In this document: piece after piece, positions 29,220-42,739 of the stretch | How the letters are laid out: each line of letters starts with the position of its first letter | Numbering within the stretch: position 1 is the stretch's first letter | Assembly: GCA_021781345.1 (NCBI GenBank) | Contig: JAJXWZ010000167.1 | Coordinates: forward strand, 1-45,032 | DNA: 45,032 nucleotides | Reading direction: 5' to 3' | Source: Pseudomonadota bacterium | GTDB lineage: Bacteria > Pseudomonadota > Gammaproteobacteria > Xanthomonadales > Rhodanobacteraceae | The notes under the pieces: generated by a model | Told to the model about the DNA's origin: nothing | Database searches by the model: none | The model's input: the letters and a program-made list of their open reading frames with translations, nothing else | Translations under genes and position numbers: made by a program

Positions 29220-30236
29220 TCAGCCGCGGCTGCCTTGCGCGGCGAGGCGCAACGCCATTTCCGCCGCGGCGACCATGCTGGAGGGGTCGGCGCGTCCGCT
29301 GCCGGCAAGGTCGAGCGCGGTACCGTGATCGACGGAGGTGCGCACGAACGGCAGGCCTAGCGTGATGTTGACCGTGCGATCGAACGCTTCCGACTTCAGC
29401 ACCGGCAGGGCCTGGTCGTGGTACATGGCGAGCACGACGTCGTAGCGCGTGCGCATCGCGGGGACGAATGCGGTGTCGGCCGGCAACGGGCCGGTCAGCT
29501 GCATGCCTTCGGCGCGCAGCGCGTCCAGCACCGGCGTGATGGTTTCGATTTCCTCGCGCCCGAGATGACCACCCTCGCCGGCGTGCGGATTCAGCCCCAG
29601 CACCGCGATCCGGGGCGCGGCGATGCCGAATTTCCCGATAAGCTCGGCATGCACGATGCGCAGGCTGCGCTCGATGGCTTCACGCGTGATCGCGGCCGGC
29701 ACTTCTGACAGGGGCAGGTGGGTGGTGGCGAGCGCCACGCGCAGTTCCGGCGAGGCCAGCATCATCACGACTTCGCACCCGGCGCGTCGCGCGAACAGTT
29801 CGGTATGGCCGGTGAAGCGCTCGCCGGCCTCGTTGATCACGGACTTTTGCACCGGCGCGGTGACCACGGCGTCGAAGGTGCCGTCGATGCAACGATCTGC
29901 GGCCTGCGCCAGCGCGTTCAGGACGTGGAACGTGTTGCGCGGATCCGGTTGTCCGGGTATTTCCTCGATTCGCAATGGCACTTCCAGTACGCGCAGGCTC
30001 CCCGCCGCTCGCAAGCCGCGGCGCGTGCCGTCGAAGGGTTCCAGTTCCAGGGCGATGCCGCAGCGGCTGGCGGCGCGCCGGAGCATGCCGGGATCGCTGA
30101 TCGCGACCAGGTCCGCGGCGATGGCGGTTGCGGCCAGCCGCACGACCAGCTCCGGCCCGATGCCCGCGGGCTCGCCGCTGGTGACGGCCAGACGCGGAAG
30201 ATGCGCGGGCCGGTTCGCGGCCGGCCCGGCGTTCAT
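29220..30236 (-). CDS. pdxA: 4-hydroxythreonine-4-phosphate dehydrogenase PdxA
   Basis: The protein is 338 aa from ATG 30236. It oxidises 4-phosphohydroxy-L-threonine in DXP-dependent pyridoxal phosphate synthesis. [35 protein letters not shown] and [11 protein letters not shown] contain metal-binding and substrate residues; [17 protein letters not shown] and [41 protein letters not shown] are diagnostic, with catalytic metal-ligand His residues. Its start overlaps the surA stop (ATGA, 30233-30236). The ORF track start at 30539 belongs to a frame inside surA. Confidence 0.96.
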   Translation of the reverse strand: MNAGPAANRPAHLPRLAVTSGEPAGIGPELVVRLAATAIAADLVAISDPGMLRRAASRCGIALELEPFDGTRRGLRAAGSLRVLEVPLRIEEIPGQPDPRNTFHVLNALAQAADRCIDGTFDAVVTAPVQKSVINEAGERFTGHTELFARRAGCEVVMMLASPELRVALATTHLPLSEVPAAITREAIERSLRIVHAELIGKFGIAAPRIAVLGLNPHAGEGGHLGREEIETITPVLDALRAEGMQLTGPLPADTAFVPAMRTRYDVVLAMYHDQALPVLKSEAFDRTVNITLGLPFVRTSVDHGTALDLAGSGRADPSSMVAAAEMALRLAAQGSRG

Positions 30237-31657
30237 TGCGATGGGTTGCCCGATTCCGGATTGGCGTCGGCCAGCTGCGGAATCTTGATGCTGATCGAGG
30301 CCGAGGATTCCACGTCGCGCAGGAATTGCTCGTAGGCCTGCCTGCCCTTGCGTTGCGCGATGGCCTGGCGCGCCTGCTCGCGCTCGATGTCCTTGGTGCG
30401 GTCGGCCTGGCGCGTGCCGAGCAGCTTGATGATGTGCCAGGAGCCGTCCGGACTTTCGAAGGGCTGGCTGACCTGGCCCGGCTGCAGGTTGGCCACCAGC
30501 TTGCCGACCTGAGTACCCCAGTCGTCCTGCGCGAACCAACCCATGTCGCCGCCCAGGTTGGCGGTGCTCGGGTCGTCAGAATCCTGCCTGGCCAGCGTCG
30601 CGAAATCGGCATGGCCGTCCACGATCTCGTGATAGAGCTTGGTGATCTTGTCCTTGGCTTCCTGCTCGGTCAACACCGCATTCGGCTTGATCATGAGATG
30701 CAAGGCGTGGTACTCGGTGACGATCTGCCTGGCGCCCGGTGCACGCTTGCCCTCGAGCTTGAGGATGGTGAAGCCGGAGGCATCGCGCAGGGGCTGCGTG
30801 TAGGCGCCGGTCTGCAGGGAGTCCACGACTTGCTGCAGCGCCGGCGGCAGCTCGTCCACGCGGCGCCAGCCGAGGTCGCCTCCGTCGAGCGCCTCGGGTG
30901 CGTTGGAATCGCTGACCGCCAGCGAGGCAAAACTCTTGCCGGCCTTCAATTCGCCTTCGATTTTGTCGGCCTTGGCCTGGGCGGCGGCAATCTGCTGGGC
31001 ATCGGCACCTTCGGGCAAACCGATCAGGATGCGCGCCAGGTGCACCTCACCCTGCTTGAACGCCGGGCTTGCGATCAGGTTGTCGATTTCCGCCTTCGAC
31101 ACGTCGGCGGCTTGCTGCATCACCTGCTGTTGTACTGCACGCACCAGCAACTGGTCCCGCAATTGCTGGCGGAACGAGGCGTAATCCACGCCCTGCTGCT
31201 GCATCGCGGCCTGCATCTGCGGCACCGACATCTTGTTCTGGGCCGCGATATTGGCGACTGCGGCATCGACCTGATCGTCGGAGACACGCACGCCGTTGTC
31301 GCGGCCCTTTTGCACCAGCAACTCGTTGAGGATCAGGCGCTGCAACACCTGCTTGGCCAACACGTCCTCCGGAGGCAGTTTGCCGCCCGAAGCCTGTATC
31401 TGGTGGGCCACCGTCGCCATTGTCTGGTCGAGCTGGCTCTGCAGGATCACGCCGTCGTTCACCACCGCGACGATACGGTCGAGCGGTTGGACCTGGTTGG
31501 ACGTGCCGGCATCGGGCGCCAGCAGCGGGGATGGCGGCGCACCGGTAGGCGGCGGGGCGTTCGGGCTCAGCAGCTGTGCGGACGCGGGCAGCGCGCAGGC
31601 CGCGATCGCGAACGTGAAGACCAGGCTGGCGATGGAAGATGATTTCATTGGGGTCAT
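30233..31657 (-). CDS. surA: Periplasmic chaperone and peptidyl-prolyl isomerase SurA
   Basis: The protein is about 474 aa. It escorts outer-membrane proteins through the periplasm to the Bam complex, and LptD, its upstream neighbour, is a known client. A signal peptide (MKSSSIASLVFTFAIAACALPASAQ) precedes a Pro-rich stretch and the SurA N-domain (LDRIVAVVNDGVILQSQLDQTM, VLQRLILNELLVQKGRDNGVRV). Two parvulin domains follow: HLARILIGLPEG...FASLAVSDSNAPEALDGGDLGWR and HALHLMIKPNAVL...DFATLARQDSDDPSTANLGGDMGWF. Start ATG 31657 or ATG 31648 cannot be resolved; no strong Shine-Dalgarno is seen. The overlap with pdxA is 4 nt. Confidence 0.95.
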   Translation of the reverse strand: MTPMKSSSIASLVFTFAIAACALPASAQLLSPNAPPPTGAPPSPLLAPDAGTSNQVQPLDRIVAVVNDGVILQSQLDQTMATVAHQIQASGGKLPPEDVLAKQVLQRLILNELLVQKGRDNGVRVSDDQVDAAVANIAAQNKMSVPQMQAAMQQQGVDYASFRQQLRDQLLVRAVQQQVMQQAADVSKAEIDNLIASPAFKQGEVHLARILIGLPEGADAQQIAAAQAKADKIEGELKAGKSFASLAVSDSNAPEALDGGDLGWRRVDELPPALQQVVDSLQTGAYTQPLRDASGFTILKLEGKRAPGARQIVTEYHALHLMIKPNAVLTEQEAKDKITKLYHEIVDGHADFATLARQDSDDPSTANLGGDMGWFAQDDWGTQVGKLVANLQPGQVSQPFESPDGSWHIIKLLGTRQADRTKDIEREQARQAIAQRKGRQAYEQFLRDVESSASISIKIPQLADANPESGNPSQ

Positions 31658-31776
31658 GTATGCCGGAATTGAATAGCGGGGCGCGGGAACCGGGTTTCCC
31701 GGCAATCCGCCACCTTGGACACGCCGTTCGCACGAAAGTTGTCGGCCCGGACGGGCCGATTCAAGTCGGACGGCGG

Positions 31777-34050
31777 CTATTGATAGCCAAGGATAGCATT
31801 GCGCAGGAACGATCCGGTGCGCTCGCCGTAGGCGCCGAGTCCCTTGAATTCAATCTCCAGCATGATGGCGTTGTTGGAGTCGCCCTTGTAGTCGTAGACG
31901 TAGTGCCGGCTGAGCAGGCGCACGGCGGTGCAGCAACTGTCCCACTCGATGCCGGCGAATGCATCGATGGCACGCCGGTCGCGCATCGAGTAGGTGTAGC
32001 CGGCGACCAGCTTCCATGCTGCTCCCACCGGGATCTCGGAGGACATGTCGGCCTGGTCGAGCAGGCCGCGGCGGTACCGGTAGTCGAGGTTGACGATGCC
32101 GTCACCCCAGAGGCGGCGCTGCAGGCCGATGGTCGAGACGTCGGTATGCCTGGTGTTGGGATTCCATTGCTGCGATGCGGTCACGCGCCAGTCGTCGTTC
32201 AAGGCGACGGTCAGGTTGGCGACGTAGTTGGACCCGGAATAGTCGACCGCGGTGACGCCCGGACGCAGCGTGACGAGTTGCGGCTGGAAGTAACGGATCT
32301 GGCCGATGCTCGCCGAAAGCTTCTCGTTGCCGTCCTGGTCGAGGAAGCGCGTGGTCAGCGCCAGCGACAGGTTGTTGGCGTTCATCTGCCGATCGGCGCC
32401 GCTGAAGCTGTTGGTGGTGAACAATTGCCAGAAGTCGAAGGTCAACGGTTGGGTGTCGAACAGCGGCAGGTCGTTCTGGTTGCGGTACGGCACGCGCAGG
32501 TAGAACACGCGTGGCTCCAGGGTCTGGGTGTAGTCGTTGCCGAACAGGTGCGCGTCACGCTCGAAGATCAGGCCGGCATCGAGGTCGAAGATCGGCGTGG
32601 TGCGGGTCGGATGGGTTGAATCGCCGGGCGCGACCGGCTTCGGCAGGTTGTAGGCGGTGTAGCGCACGCCCAGTTCGGGGCGCAGGAACCAGGCCGGTCC
32701 CTGCAGCGGCCACGCCAGGTAGGGATAGGCATCGAAGCGGTCGCCGCCGACGGCCTCGGGTTTCACGAAGCGCACCGCCTCGGCATTCACGCCCCACTCC
32801 GGACCCCCGGGGCCGCCGATCGGACGGTCGGCATTGAAGAACAGCCGCGGCAGGCGGCGATACGGTGCGGCCAAGTCGGAAACGCCGGGGGTGACGATCT
32901 GGTAGACGTCCGCGCCGACGCCGGCGTTCCACCAGTCGCCGGAACTGGTGACGTAGGAAGACGAGTCGAGCAACGTCACCGTCGAGGTGGTGAGGTTCTG
33001 GCCGAAATCCTGGAACCACGCCTTGTCGGTGGTCCGGGCGATCGAAGTATTCCAGAGCAGGTTCCACGGCAGCCGGGTCTGGTCCTGGAACGTGAGGTAG
33101 CCGCGGTCGGTACCCGTGGTGCGGTCGTGCGGCATGTAATCGAAATTCAGGGTGCCCTTGCTGGTCGCGGTCAGGTAACGGAACTGGCCGTCCAGCATGC
33201 CGCCGCGGTCGGCGTACCAGACCGGTGCGAGGGTCGCGTCGTAGTTGGGCGCGATGTTCCAGTAAAACGGGATCGAGAAGAAGAAGCCGGCTCGGCTGCG
33301 CTGTCCGAACGACGGATACAGGAAGCCCGTCTGCCGCCGCTTGTCGATCGGGAACCGCAGGTACGGCAGCCACAGGAACGGCACGCCCTTCAGGCGCATG
33401 GTCACGTCGTGCGCGCGTCCGATGCCCGCGTCGCGGTCCATGGTCATCGTCTTCGCCTCGACCTCCCACACGCGGTCGTGGATGTCGCAGGTCGAATAGG
33501 TCAAGTCGTGCAGCTTGTCGCGATCGCGGTCAAGCATGGTCACCTGGCTGGCCACGCCATTGCCACGCGATTCCAGCAATTGGTACCGCACGTTCTCGGC
33601 GACGCCGAATTCGGGGTCGGTCGTGCCCTTCATGGAGTCGGCCGAGAACAGCATGCCGCGTTCCTGGTAACGCACGTGGCCTTCCGCGTCGTAGGCGGTG
33701 GTGTCGGCGTTGTAGGTGAGGCTGTCGGCGCGCAACAGTTGGTCGAGCCGCTGCAGAGAGGTGTTGCCGCTCAGGTGGAAAATGTTGCTGTCGGGACTCG
33801 AGAAGCGGTCGCCGGATACATGCGCCGGGCTGTCGTCGCGATCGCCACCGGTCGGCAGATCGGGCACGTAGAAGTCCAGCAGGTCGTTCTTCTTGCACAG
33901 TGCGAAGTCATGCTTGACGACCGGGCAGGTGAAGGCGCCGAGCGGGCAGACGTCGGCGCTGTTCTGGGCCAGCGCGATCCCGGGCGCGGAAGCCAACGCG
34001 ATCGCGAATGCCAGGGCGCGCGGGGTCAGCGGCATCGTTCGGCGCGGCAC
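31777..34050 (-). CDS. lptD: LPS-assembly protein LptD
   Basis: The protein is 757 aa with a GTG start (SD AGAGGA, 7 nt away). LptD forms the outer-membrane barrel that inserts LPS with LptE. A signal peptide ends ALAQ; the N-terminal LptA-like beta-jellyroll follows (LDQLLRADSLTYNADTTAYDAEGHVRYQE). The barrel domain has FLWLPYLRFPIDKRRQTGFLYPSFG, a well-conserved LptD motif. Cys residues near the N-terminus (C35, C42, C52), one in YSTCDIHD, and the pair in WDSCCTAV fit the disulfide pattern required for maturation, with additional N-terminal Cys. It heads the operon with surA, pdxA, rsmA, apaG and apaH. Confidence 0.95.
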   Translation of the reverse strand: MPRRTMPLTPRALAFAIALASAPGIALAQNSADVCPLGAFTCPVVKHDFALCKKNDLLDFYVPDLPTGGDRDDSPAHVSGDRFSSPDSNIFHLSGNTSLQRLDQLLRADSLTYNADTTAYDAEGHVRYQERGMLFSADSMKGTTDPEFGVAENVRYQLLESRGNGVASQVTMLDRDRDKLHDLTYSTCDIHDRVWEVEAKTMTMDRDAGIGRAHDVTMRLKGVPFLWLPYLRFPIDKRRQTGFLYPSFGQRSRAGFFFSIPFYWNIAPNYDATLAPVWYADRGGMLDGQFRYLTATSKGTLNFDYMPHDRTTGTDRGYLTFQDQTRLPWNLLWNTSIARTTDKAWFQDFGQNLTTSTVTLLDSSSYVTSSGDWWNAGVGADVYQIVTPGVSDLAAPYRRLPRLFFNADRPIGGPGGPEWGVNAEAVRFVKPEAVGGDRFDAYPYLAWPLQGPAWFLRPELGVRYTAYNLPKPVAPGDSTHPTRTTPIFDLDAGLIFERDAHLFGNDYTQTLEPRVFYLRVPYRNQNDLPLFDTQPLTFDFWQLFTTNSFSGADRQMNANNLSLALTTRFLDQDGNEKLSASIGQIRYFQPQLVTLRPGVTAVDYSGSNYVANLTVALNDDWRVTASQQWNPNTRHTDVSTIGLQRRLWGDGIVNLDYRYRRGLLDQADMSSEIPVGAAWKLVAGYTYSMRDRRAIDAFAGIEWDSCCTAVRLLSRHYVYDYKGDSNNAIMLEIEFKGLGAYGERTGSFLRNAILGYQ

Positions 34051-34125
34051 GGATGTTCCTCTGTCAAGCAGCCCGCGTAAGCTAGCAGAACGCAGGCGCG
34101 CTGTTGAGATTCGCGTGGACGCGAT

Positions 34126-35943
34126 TCAGGCGGCCTTCGCCAGGGCCAGGGGCGCGCAGCGCGCGTCCAGCCAGGCGCGGTCCGCGGGATCGTCCAGCAA
34201 CGACGCCAGCCTTTCGTGCACGCGCGCGTGGTAGGCGTCCAGCCACGTAATTTCGTGCGCGTCCAGCAGCGACGGATCCAGCAGGCGGGTGTCGATCGGG
34301 CAGAGCGTCAGTGTCTCGAACGCGAGGAATTCGCCGAACTCGCCGTCGCCCGCCGGAATCGTCGCGGCCAGGTTTTCGATGCGCACGCCGTGGCGGCCGG
34401 GCTTGTAGATGCCGGGTTCGATCGAGGTGATCATCCCGACATCCATCGCTTCGAGTTGCTGCCCCGAGCGCGGCGGCCTGATCGATTGGGGACCTTCGTG
34501 CACGTTCAGGCAGTAGCCCACGCCGTGGCCGGTGCCGTGGCCGTAATCCACGCCGTCGGCCCAGATCGGCGCGCGCGCCAACGCGTCGAGCTGCTGGCCG
34601 GAGGTGCCGCGCGGAAATTTCGCGCGCGACAGCGCGATGACGCCCTTCAGCACCAGCGTCACGTCGCGGCGCTGTTCGGGCGTGGTTTCGCCGAGCGCCC
34701 ACATTCGCGTGATGTCGGTGGTGCCGCCGAGGTATTGCGCGCCGGAGTCGATCAGCAGCATGCCGCGGGGTTCGAGCCCTGCGTGCGATTCTGGCGTCGC
34801 ACGATAGTGCGGCAGCGCGGCGTTGGCCTGGTAGCCGGCGATGGTGGCGAAGCTTTCGCTGACGAAGCCGGGTTGCCGGGCACGCAGCTCGCGCAGTTTT
34901 GCGTCCACGTCGAGCTCGCTCGGGCGCGTGCCTTCCTGCAGCGATGCTTCGAGCCAGCGCGCCCCGCGTACCAGCGCCACGCCGTCGCGGCGCATCGCTT
35001 CGCGCACGTGGTCCATTTCCCTGGCGGTCTTGCGCGCCTTGGCGGCCGTGATCGGGCCGGGTGCCTCGACCAGCTCGACGTGGGCCGGGATCGCGTGGGC
35101 GACGGCGGCGGAAACCTGTGCCGGCGCGATCAGCAGTCTCGCGTCCGACGGCAGTGCCGCCAGGGACGGGTCGATGGCCTGGTACGGCGCGATGCGTATG
35201 CCGTCCCCCGCCAGCGTAGCCTGCAGGGTCGCTTCCAGCTTGTCCGCATCGACGAACAAGGTCGCGTGGCCGGCATCGACGAGCAGGTGCGACAGGAACA
35301 CCGGGTTGTAATCGACGTCACTGCCGCGCAGGTTGAGTACCCACGCGATCTCGTCAAGCGCGGAGACGACGTGATGGCTCGCGCCCGCCTGCCGCATCGC
35401 GTCCCTGACGCCGGCGAGCTTGTCGGCGCGGCCGCGGATGGCGTACTCCGGCGGGTGTTCGTGGATCGGCGCGCGTGGCAATGGCGGGCGGTTACTCCAG
35501 ATGGCGCCGGGCAGGTCGTCCTCGACCAGTTCCGCGCCGTGTCCGGCCAGTTGCTTTCGCAACGCCCGCTCCGACGCCAGCGACAGCATGTCCGCCGCGC
35601 AGGCCACCTTGTCCCCTTCGTGCATTCGCGTGCAAAGCCACTCCACATGCTCGGGCGTATGCGGCACGTTCAGCCTGACCAGTTCGATCCTGCTGCCCGC
35701 GAGCTGGCGCTCGGCTTGCGAGAAATAGCGCGAATCGGTCCACAACCCGGCGAAACCAGCGGTGACCACCAGCGTGCCCGCCGAGCCCGTGAAGCCGGAA
35801 AGCCACTCCCGTGCCTGCCAGTGTCCGGGCAGGTATTCGGAGAGATGCGGATCGGCGGTGGGCACGATGCAGGCGGAGATGCCGCGTGCGTGCATCGCCT
35901 TGCGCAAGGCGGCCAGGCGATCGGGGATTGGCGATGTGTCCAT
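34126..35943 (-). CDS. M24-family aminopeptidase P (Xaa-Pro aminopeptidase)
   Basis: The protein is 605 aa from ATG 35943 (MDTSPIPDRLAALRKAM). It belongs to the longer, three-domain aminopeptidase P group that removes N-terminal residues before proline. Two creatinase-like N-terminal domains (residues about 1-310) precede the pita-bread catalytic domain. Metal ligands are Asp in LIDSGAQYLGGTTDITRMW, His in GHGTGHGVGYCLNVHEGPQ, Glu in TSIEPGIYKPG and Glu in GVRIENLA. The C-terminal extension (ITWLDAYHARVHERLASLL...WLDARCAPL) is characteristic of the group. It is upstream of, but separated by 75 nt from, lptD. Confidence 0.93.
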   Translation of the reverse strand: MDTSPIPDRLAALRKAMHARGISACIVPTADPHLSEYLPGHWQAREWLSGFTGSAGTLVVTAGFAGLWTDSRYFSQAERQLAGSRIELVRLNVPHTPEHVEWLCTRMHEGDKVACAADMLSLASERALRKQLAGHGAELVEDDLPGAIWSNRPPLPRAPIHEHPPEYAIRGRADKLAGVRDAMRQAGASHHVVSALDEIAWVLNLRGSDVDYNPVFLSHLLVDAGHATLFVDADKLEATLQATLAGDGIRIAPYQAIDPSLAALPSDARLLIAPAQVSAAVAHAIPAHVELVEAPGPITAAKARKTAREMDHVREAMRRDGVALVRGARWLEASLQEGTRPSELDVDAKLRELRARQPGFVSESFATIAGYQANAALPHYRATPESHAGLEPRGMLLIDSGAQYLGGTTDITRMWALGETTPEQRRDVTLVLKGVIALSRAKFPRGTSGQQLDALARAPIWADGVDYGHGTGHGVGYCLNVHEGPQSIRPPRSGQQLEAMDVGMITSIEPGIYKPGRHGVRIENLAATIPAGDGEFGEFLAFETLTLCPIDTRLLDPSLLDAHEITWLDAYHARVHERLASLLDDPADRAWLDARCAPLALAKAA

Positions 35944-35953
35944 GGGGCGGGCT

Positions 35954-38672
<2,719 letters not shown>

Positions 38673-38680
38673 GGATTGTC

Positions 38681-38760
38681 GTCATTCCGGGCGCCGCGCA
38701 GCGGCGATCCGAAATCCATTCTTCGCGGTTTGCATGGCAAAAATGGATTTCGGGTTCCGC
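38681..38760 (+). repeat. Inverted-repeat intergenic element between kdsA and eno
   Basis: CCGAAATCCATT (38709-38720) and AATGGATTTCGG (38742-38753) form a perfect 12-bp stem with a 21-nt loop. The flanks GTCATTCCGGGCGCC and GGGTTCCGCGCG resemble the dispersed 'RSGDPKSI' type repeat seen in many proteobacteria. It is 78 nt before the eno start. Confidence 0.55.
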
Positions 38761-38805
38761 GCGCGTCAAAGCCGAGAACGGCCCCGGAAAGACGGAGGAC
38801 ATTGA

Positions 38806-40137
<1,332 letters not shown>

Positions 40138-40160
40138 GAGGAAGCCCCGTGCGGAGCGGC

Positions 40161-40198
40161 CTTTGTGAAAAGTCAGGGCAGGGAAGCCCGTTCTGGTG
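40161..40198 (+). repeat. Short dispersed repeat, copy B
   Basis: GTGAAAAGTCAGG (40165-40177) then GCAGGGAA, and CTGGTG at 40193-40198, match copy A at 35958-36017 with one mismatch in the first 21 nt. GGGC (40176-40179) pairs with GCCC (40186-40189), with AGGGAA in the loop. It lies between eno and ftsB. Confidence 0.5.
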
Positions 40199-40267
40199 TC
40201 CGAGGGCTTTGGTTGATTCCGCTCATCGAGTTGTGCGGCGATGCGGCGATCAGGGACGATCTCGATA

Positions 40268-40603
40268 ATGCTCAAATGGCTCGCGCTCGTCCTGATTGCC
40301 TTGCTGATTGCGTTGCAGGTCAAGCTGTGGACGGGTGACGGTGGCATGCGCGACCTGCGCGCGATCCGTGCGCGGGTGTCGGAACAGCGGGCCGAGAACG
40401 CGAAGCTCGAGCAACGCAATGATGCGTTGCACGCGGACGTCGAAGACCTGAAGCACGGACAAGATGCGGTCGAGGCGCGCGCCCGCTCGCAACTCGGCCT
40501 GATCAAGCCGGGCGAAGTGTTCTACCAGGTCGTCGATACGCCTGCCGGTACAGCCAGCGCCGCACCGCCTTCCGCTGCGTCCGTGCAGGCTTCCGGGCAT
40601 TGA
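40268..40603 (+). CDS. ftsB: Cell division protein FtsB
   Basis: The protein is 111 aa. It is a bitopic inner-membrane component of the FtsQBL divisome complex. A short N-terminal transmembrane helix (WLALVLIALLIALQVKLW) is followed by a coiled coil (LRAIRARVSEQRAENAKLEQRNDALHADVEDLKHGQDAVEARARSQLGLIKPGEVFYQV). QLGLIKPGE(V/T)F(Y/F) is the conserved C-terminal FtsB motif. ATG 40268 is chosen over the track start, which lacks the helix at the N-terminus. The C-terminus has an Ala/Ser tail. ispD is expected downstream in most relatives but is absent. Confidence 0.93.
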   Translation: MLKWLALVLIALLIALQVKLWTGDGGMRDLRAIRARVSEQRAENAKLEQRNDALHADVEDLKHGQDAVEARARSQLGLIKPGEVFYQVVDTPAGTASAAPPSAASVQASGH

Positions 40604-40631
40604 AGCGGGATATCGACTGCTGCGGATCGGG

Positions 40632-40637
40632 TAAACT
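40632..40637 (+). promoter_or_regulatory. Possible -10 upstream of surE
   Basis: TAAACT in GGGTAAACTCGCGG lies 45 nt before the surE ATG. No matching -35 is present; the call is tentative and would imply that surE-pcm has its own promoter. Confidence 0.25.
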
Positions 40638-40682
40638 CGCGGTCTGCATGTGTGGATTTTCTTCCCGGGGTTCGAATCGGCG

Positions 40683-41477
40683 ATGCGGGTTCTATTGAGC
40701 AATGACGACGGCGTGGACGCGCCCGGTATCCGCGTGCTCGCCGAGCATCTGGTCGAACTGGGGGAGGTGGTCGTGGTGGCGCCCGACCGCGATCGTTCCG
40801 GCGCAAGCAATTCACTGACACTCGACCAGCCGGTGCGCGTCGTGCGGCTCGACGACGGCCGTTACCGTGTCGCCGGCACGCCGACCGATTGCGTGCACCT
40901 GGCGTTGTCCGGCTTGCTCGAGGACGAACCCGACATCGTCGTCTCCGGCATCAACAATTCCGCCAATCTCGGCGACGACGTGATCTATTCCGGTACCGTG
41001 TCGGCGGCGATGGAAGGGCGTTTCCTCGGGCTTCCCGCGGTCGCGGTGTCGCTGGCCGGGCAAGGCGAGCGCCACGACGGCATGGGGCACCATTTCGAAT
41101 CGGCCGCGCGCGCGGTGTTGTTGTTGACGCGGCGCTTGCTGGTCGATCCGCTGCCCGCGGACACGATCCTCAACGTCAACGTGCCGGACCGCGCGTGGTC
41201 GGAGATCCGGGGCTTCGAGGTGACGCGCCTGGGCAGCCGCCACCGCGCGTCGCCGTGCATCGCGCAGCGCGATCCGCGCGGGCGCACCGTGTGGTGGATC
41301 GGCAACGCCGGCGACGCCGATGATGCCGGCCCCGGTACCGACTTCGACGCGGTGCGCCGCGGCTTCGTGTCGGTGACGCCGATCCACGTCGACCTCACGC
41401 GTTTCCAGGCGCTCGAGAACGTGTCGCGCTGGATCGACGGGCTGGCCGAGCAGATGCAAAAGGAACAGGCCGCATGA
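40683..41477 (+). CDS. surE: 5'/3'-nucleotidase SurE
   Basis: The protein is 264 aa. It is a metal-dependent nucleotidase for nucleoside monophosphates and short polyphosphates, linked to stationary phase. [19 protein letters not shown] carries the metal-binding Asp pair; [18 protein letters not shown] and [26 protein letters not shown] are diagnostic. The last motif has NNSAN where most homologues have N-x-G-x-[12 protein letters not shown] is also typical. The stop overlaps pcm by 4 nt (ATGA), a conserved pairing. Confidence 0.96.
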   Translation: MRVLLSNDDGVDAPGIRVLAEHLVELGEVVVVAPDRDRSGASNSLTLDQPVRVVRLDDGRYRVAGTPTDCVHLALSGLLEDEPDIVVSGINNSANLGDDVIYSGTVSAAMEGRFLGLPAVAVSLAGQGERHDGMGHHFESAARAVLLLTRRLLVDPLPADTILNVNVPDRAWSEIRGFEVTRLGSRHRASPCIAQRDPRGRTVWWIGNAGDADDAGPGTDFDAVRRGFVSVTPIHVDLTRFQALENVSRWIDGLAEQMQKEQAA

Positions 41478-42157
41478 GCACCCTGTTCGGCGGCGCCGCG
41501 GCCGTGTCCGCGCGCGGGCACGGCATGACCTCGCAGCGTGCGCGCGACCGGCTGGTCGCGGCGCTTCGCGAGGAGGGCGTTCGCGATCCCCGCGTGCTGG
41601 ACGTGATCCGCACCATGCCGCGGCACCTGTTCCTCGACGAAGCGTTGGCCTCGCGTGCCTACGAAAACACCGCGTTGCCGATCGGCCTCGGACAGACCAT
41701 CTCGCAACCCTGGGTGGTCGCGCGCATGACCGAGCTGCTGATCGAAGGCGGAGTACCCGGGCGCGTACTCGAGATCGGCACCGGTTCCGGTTACCAGGCC
41801 GCGGTGCTGGCCGCGCTGGTGGACACCGTATACACGGTCGAACGCATCGAGGAGTTGCTGCGCAAGGCGCGGCGGCTGTTCCGCAACATGAAGATCGCGA
41901 ATATCCGCTCGCGCCACGACGACGGCAACATCGGCTGGCCGGCGGAAGCGCCGTTCGACGCCATCGTGCTCACCGCGGCCGGCGAAACGGTGCCGCGCGC
42001 GCTGCTCGACCAACTGGTGGACGGCGGCGTTCTGGTGGCGCCACTCGGTCCGCCCGGCGCCCAGCGCCTGATGCGCTTCCGGCGCGACGGCGACCAGATG
42101 TGCAGCGAGGAACTGGAACCGGTGAGTTTCGTGCCGCTGCTGGGCGGGCTGGGCTGA
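41474..42157 (+). CDS. pcm: Protein-L-isoaspartate O-methyltransferase
   Basis: The protein is 227 aa. It methylates L-isoaspartyl residues to start their repair. [29 protein letters not shown] is the PCMT signature; the SAM motif is [16 protein letters not shown]. The C-terminal [28 protein letters not shown] is typical. Starting at ATG 41474 gives about 17 extra residues ([17 protein letters not shown]) before the internal ATG at 41525, which is the start in many homologues. It is the partner of surE, and is followed by the convergent psiF gene. Confidence 0.94.
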   Translation: MSTLFGGAAAVSARGHGMTSQRARDRLVAALREEGVRDPRVLDVIRTMPRHLFLDEALASRAYENTALPIGLGQTISQPWVVARMTELLIEGGVPGRVLEIGTGSGYQAAVLAALVDTVYTVERIEELLRKARRLFRNMKIANIRSRHDDGNIGWPAEAPFDAIVLTAAGETVPRALLDQLVDGGVLVAPLGPPGAQRLMRFRRDGDQMCSEELEPVSFVPLLGGLG

Positions 42158-42184
42158 TCGTCCCGATCGGCCGTGCCGGTCCGC

Positions 42185-42214
42185 CAAAGAAAACGCCCGG
42201 CGGTGCCGGGCGTT
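42185..42214 (-). terminator. Rho-independent terminator of psiF
   Basis: AACGCCCGGC (42192-42201) and GCCGGGCGTT (42205-42214) form a perfect 10-bp stem with a 3-nt loop. Read on the minus strand it is followed by TTTTCTTT, a good U-run, 25 nt after the psiF stop. On the plus strand it could serve the pcm transcript weakly. Confidence 0.85.
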
Positions 42215-42238
42215 CGAGTCGATCCACCGAATTCCTGA

Positions 42239-42568
42239 TCAGCCTTTCAGGCAGCTGCTCATGAAGCTCTTGCGGGCGGCGCCCTTCAGGCCCTTCTGCC
42301 TGGCTTCCGCGTTGCAGGACTTCATCTTTTCCTGCTGCGTCATCTTGGCCGGTGCGGCGGCGGTCTTGCCTTTCAGGCAGTCGCTCATGAATTTCTTGTG
42401 CGCTTCGCCCTTCATGCCCTTGGACTGGTGGCTGCATTCCGCCATCTTGCTTTGCTGCGCCGTCATCGTCTTGTGCGTGGTGGTCTTGGCGCCGGACGCG
42501 AAGGCCGGTGCGGCGGCCAGCGCGCCGAGGGCCAGGCCCAACGCCAACATCGAAGTACGGATACGCAT
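42239..42568 (-). CDS. PsiF family periplasmic protein
   Basis: The protein is 109 aa with a signal peptide (MRIRTSMLALGLALGALAAAPAFASG) and AGGAGAG ahead of ATG 42568. Two tandem PsiF-type repeats follow: KMAECSHQSKGMKGEAHKKFMSDCLKG and KMKSCNAEARQKGLKGAARKSFMSSCLKG, each with two Cys. In E. coli, PsiF is phosphate-starvation inducible; the molecular role is unknown. The mature part is very Lys-rich and basic. It has a clear terminator and no obvious operon partner. No Pho box was recognised in its upstream region. Confidence 0.88.
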   Translation of the reverse strand: MRIRTSMLALGLALGALAAAPAFASGAKTTTHKTMTAQQSKMAECSHQSKGMKGEAHKKFMSDCLKGKTAAAPAKMTQQEKMKSCNAEARQKGLKGAARKSFMSSCLKG

Positions 42569-42739
42569 GGTTGCTCTCCTGGTGGTACCGGCGCATTGCC
42601 GGCGCGTCCAAGCATACCTCGCCGAACCGTTGGGAGCTGACCGCAGCACAACGAACGCGCGTATCCGCAGGCAAGGCCAGAGCCCGCTTCCGTTCGAAGC
42701 CCCGCACATGGATGTACGGGGCGGTGCCAGGGATGGCAA

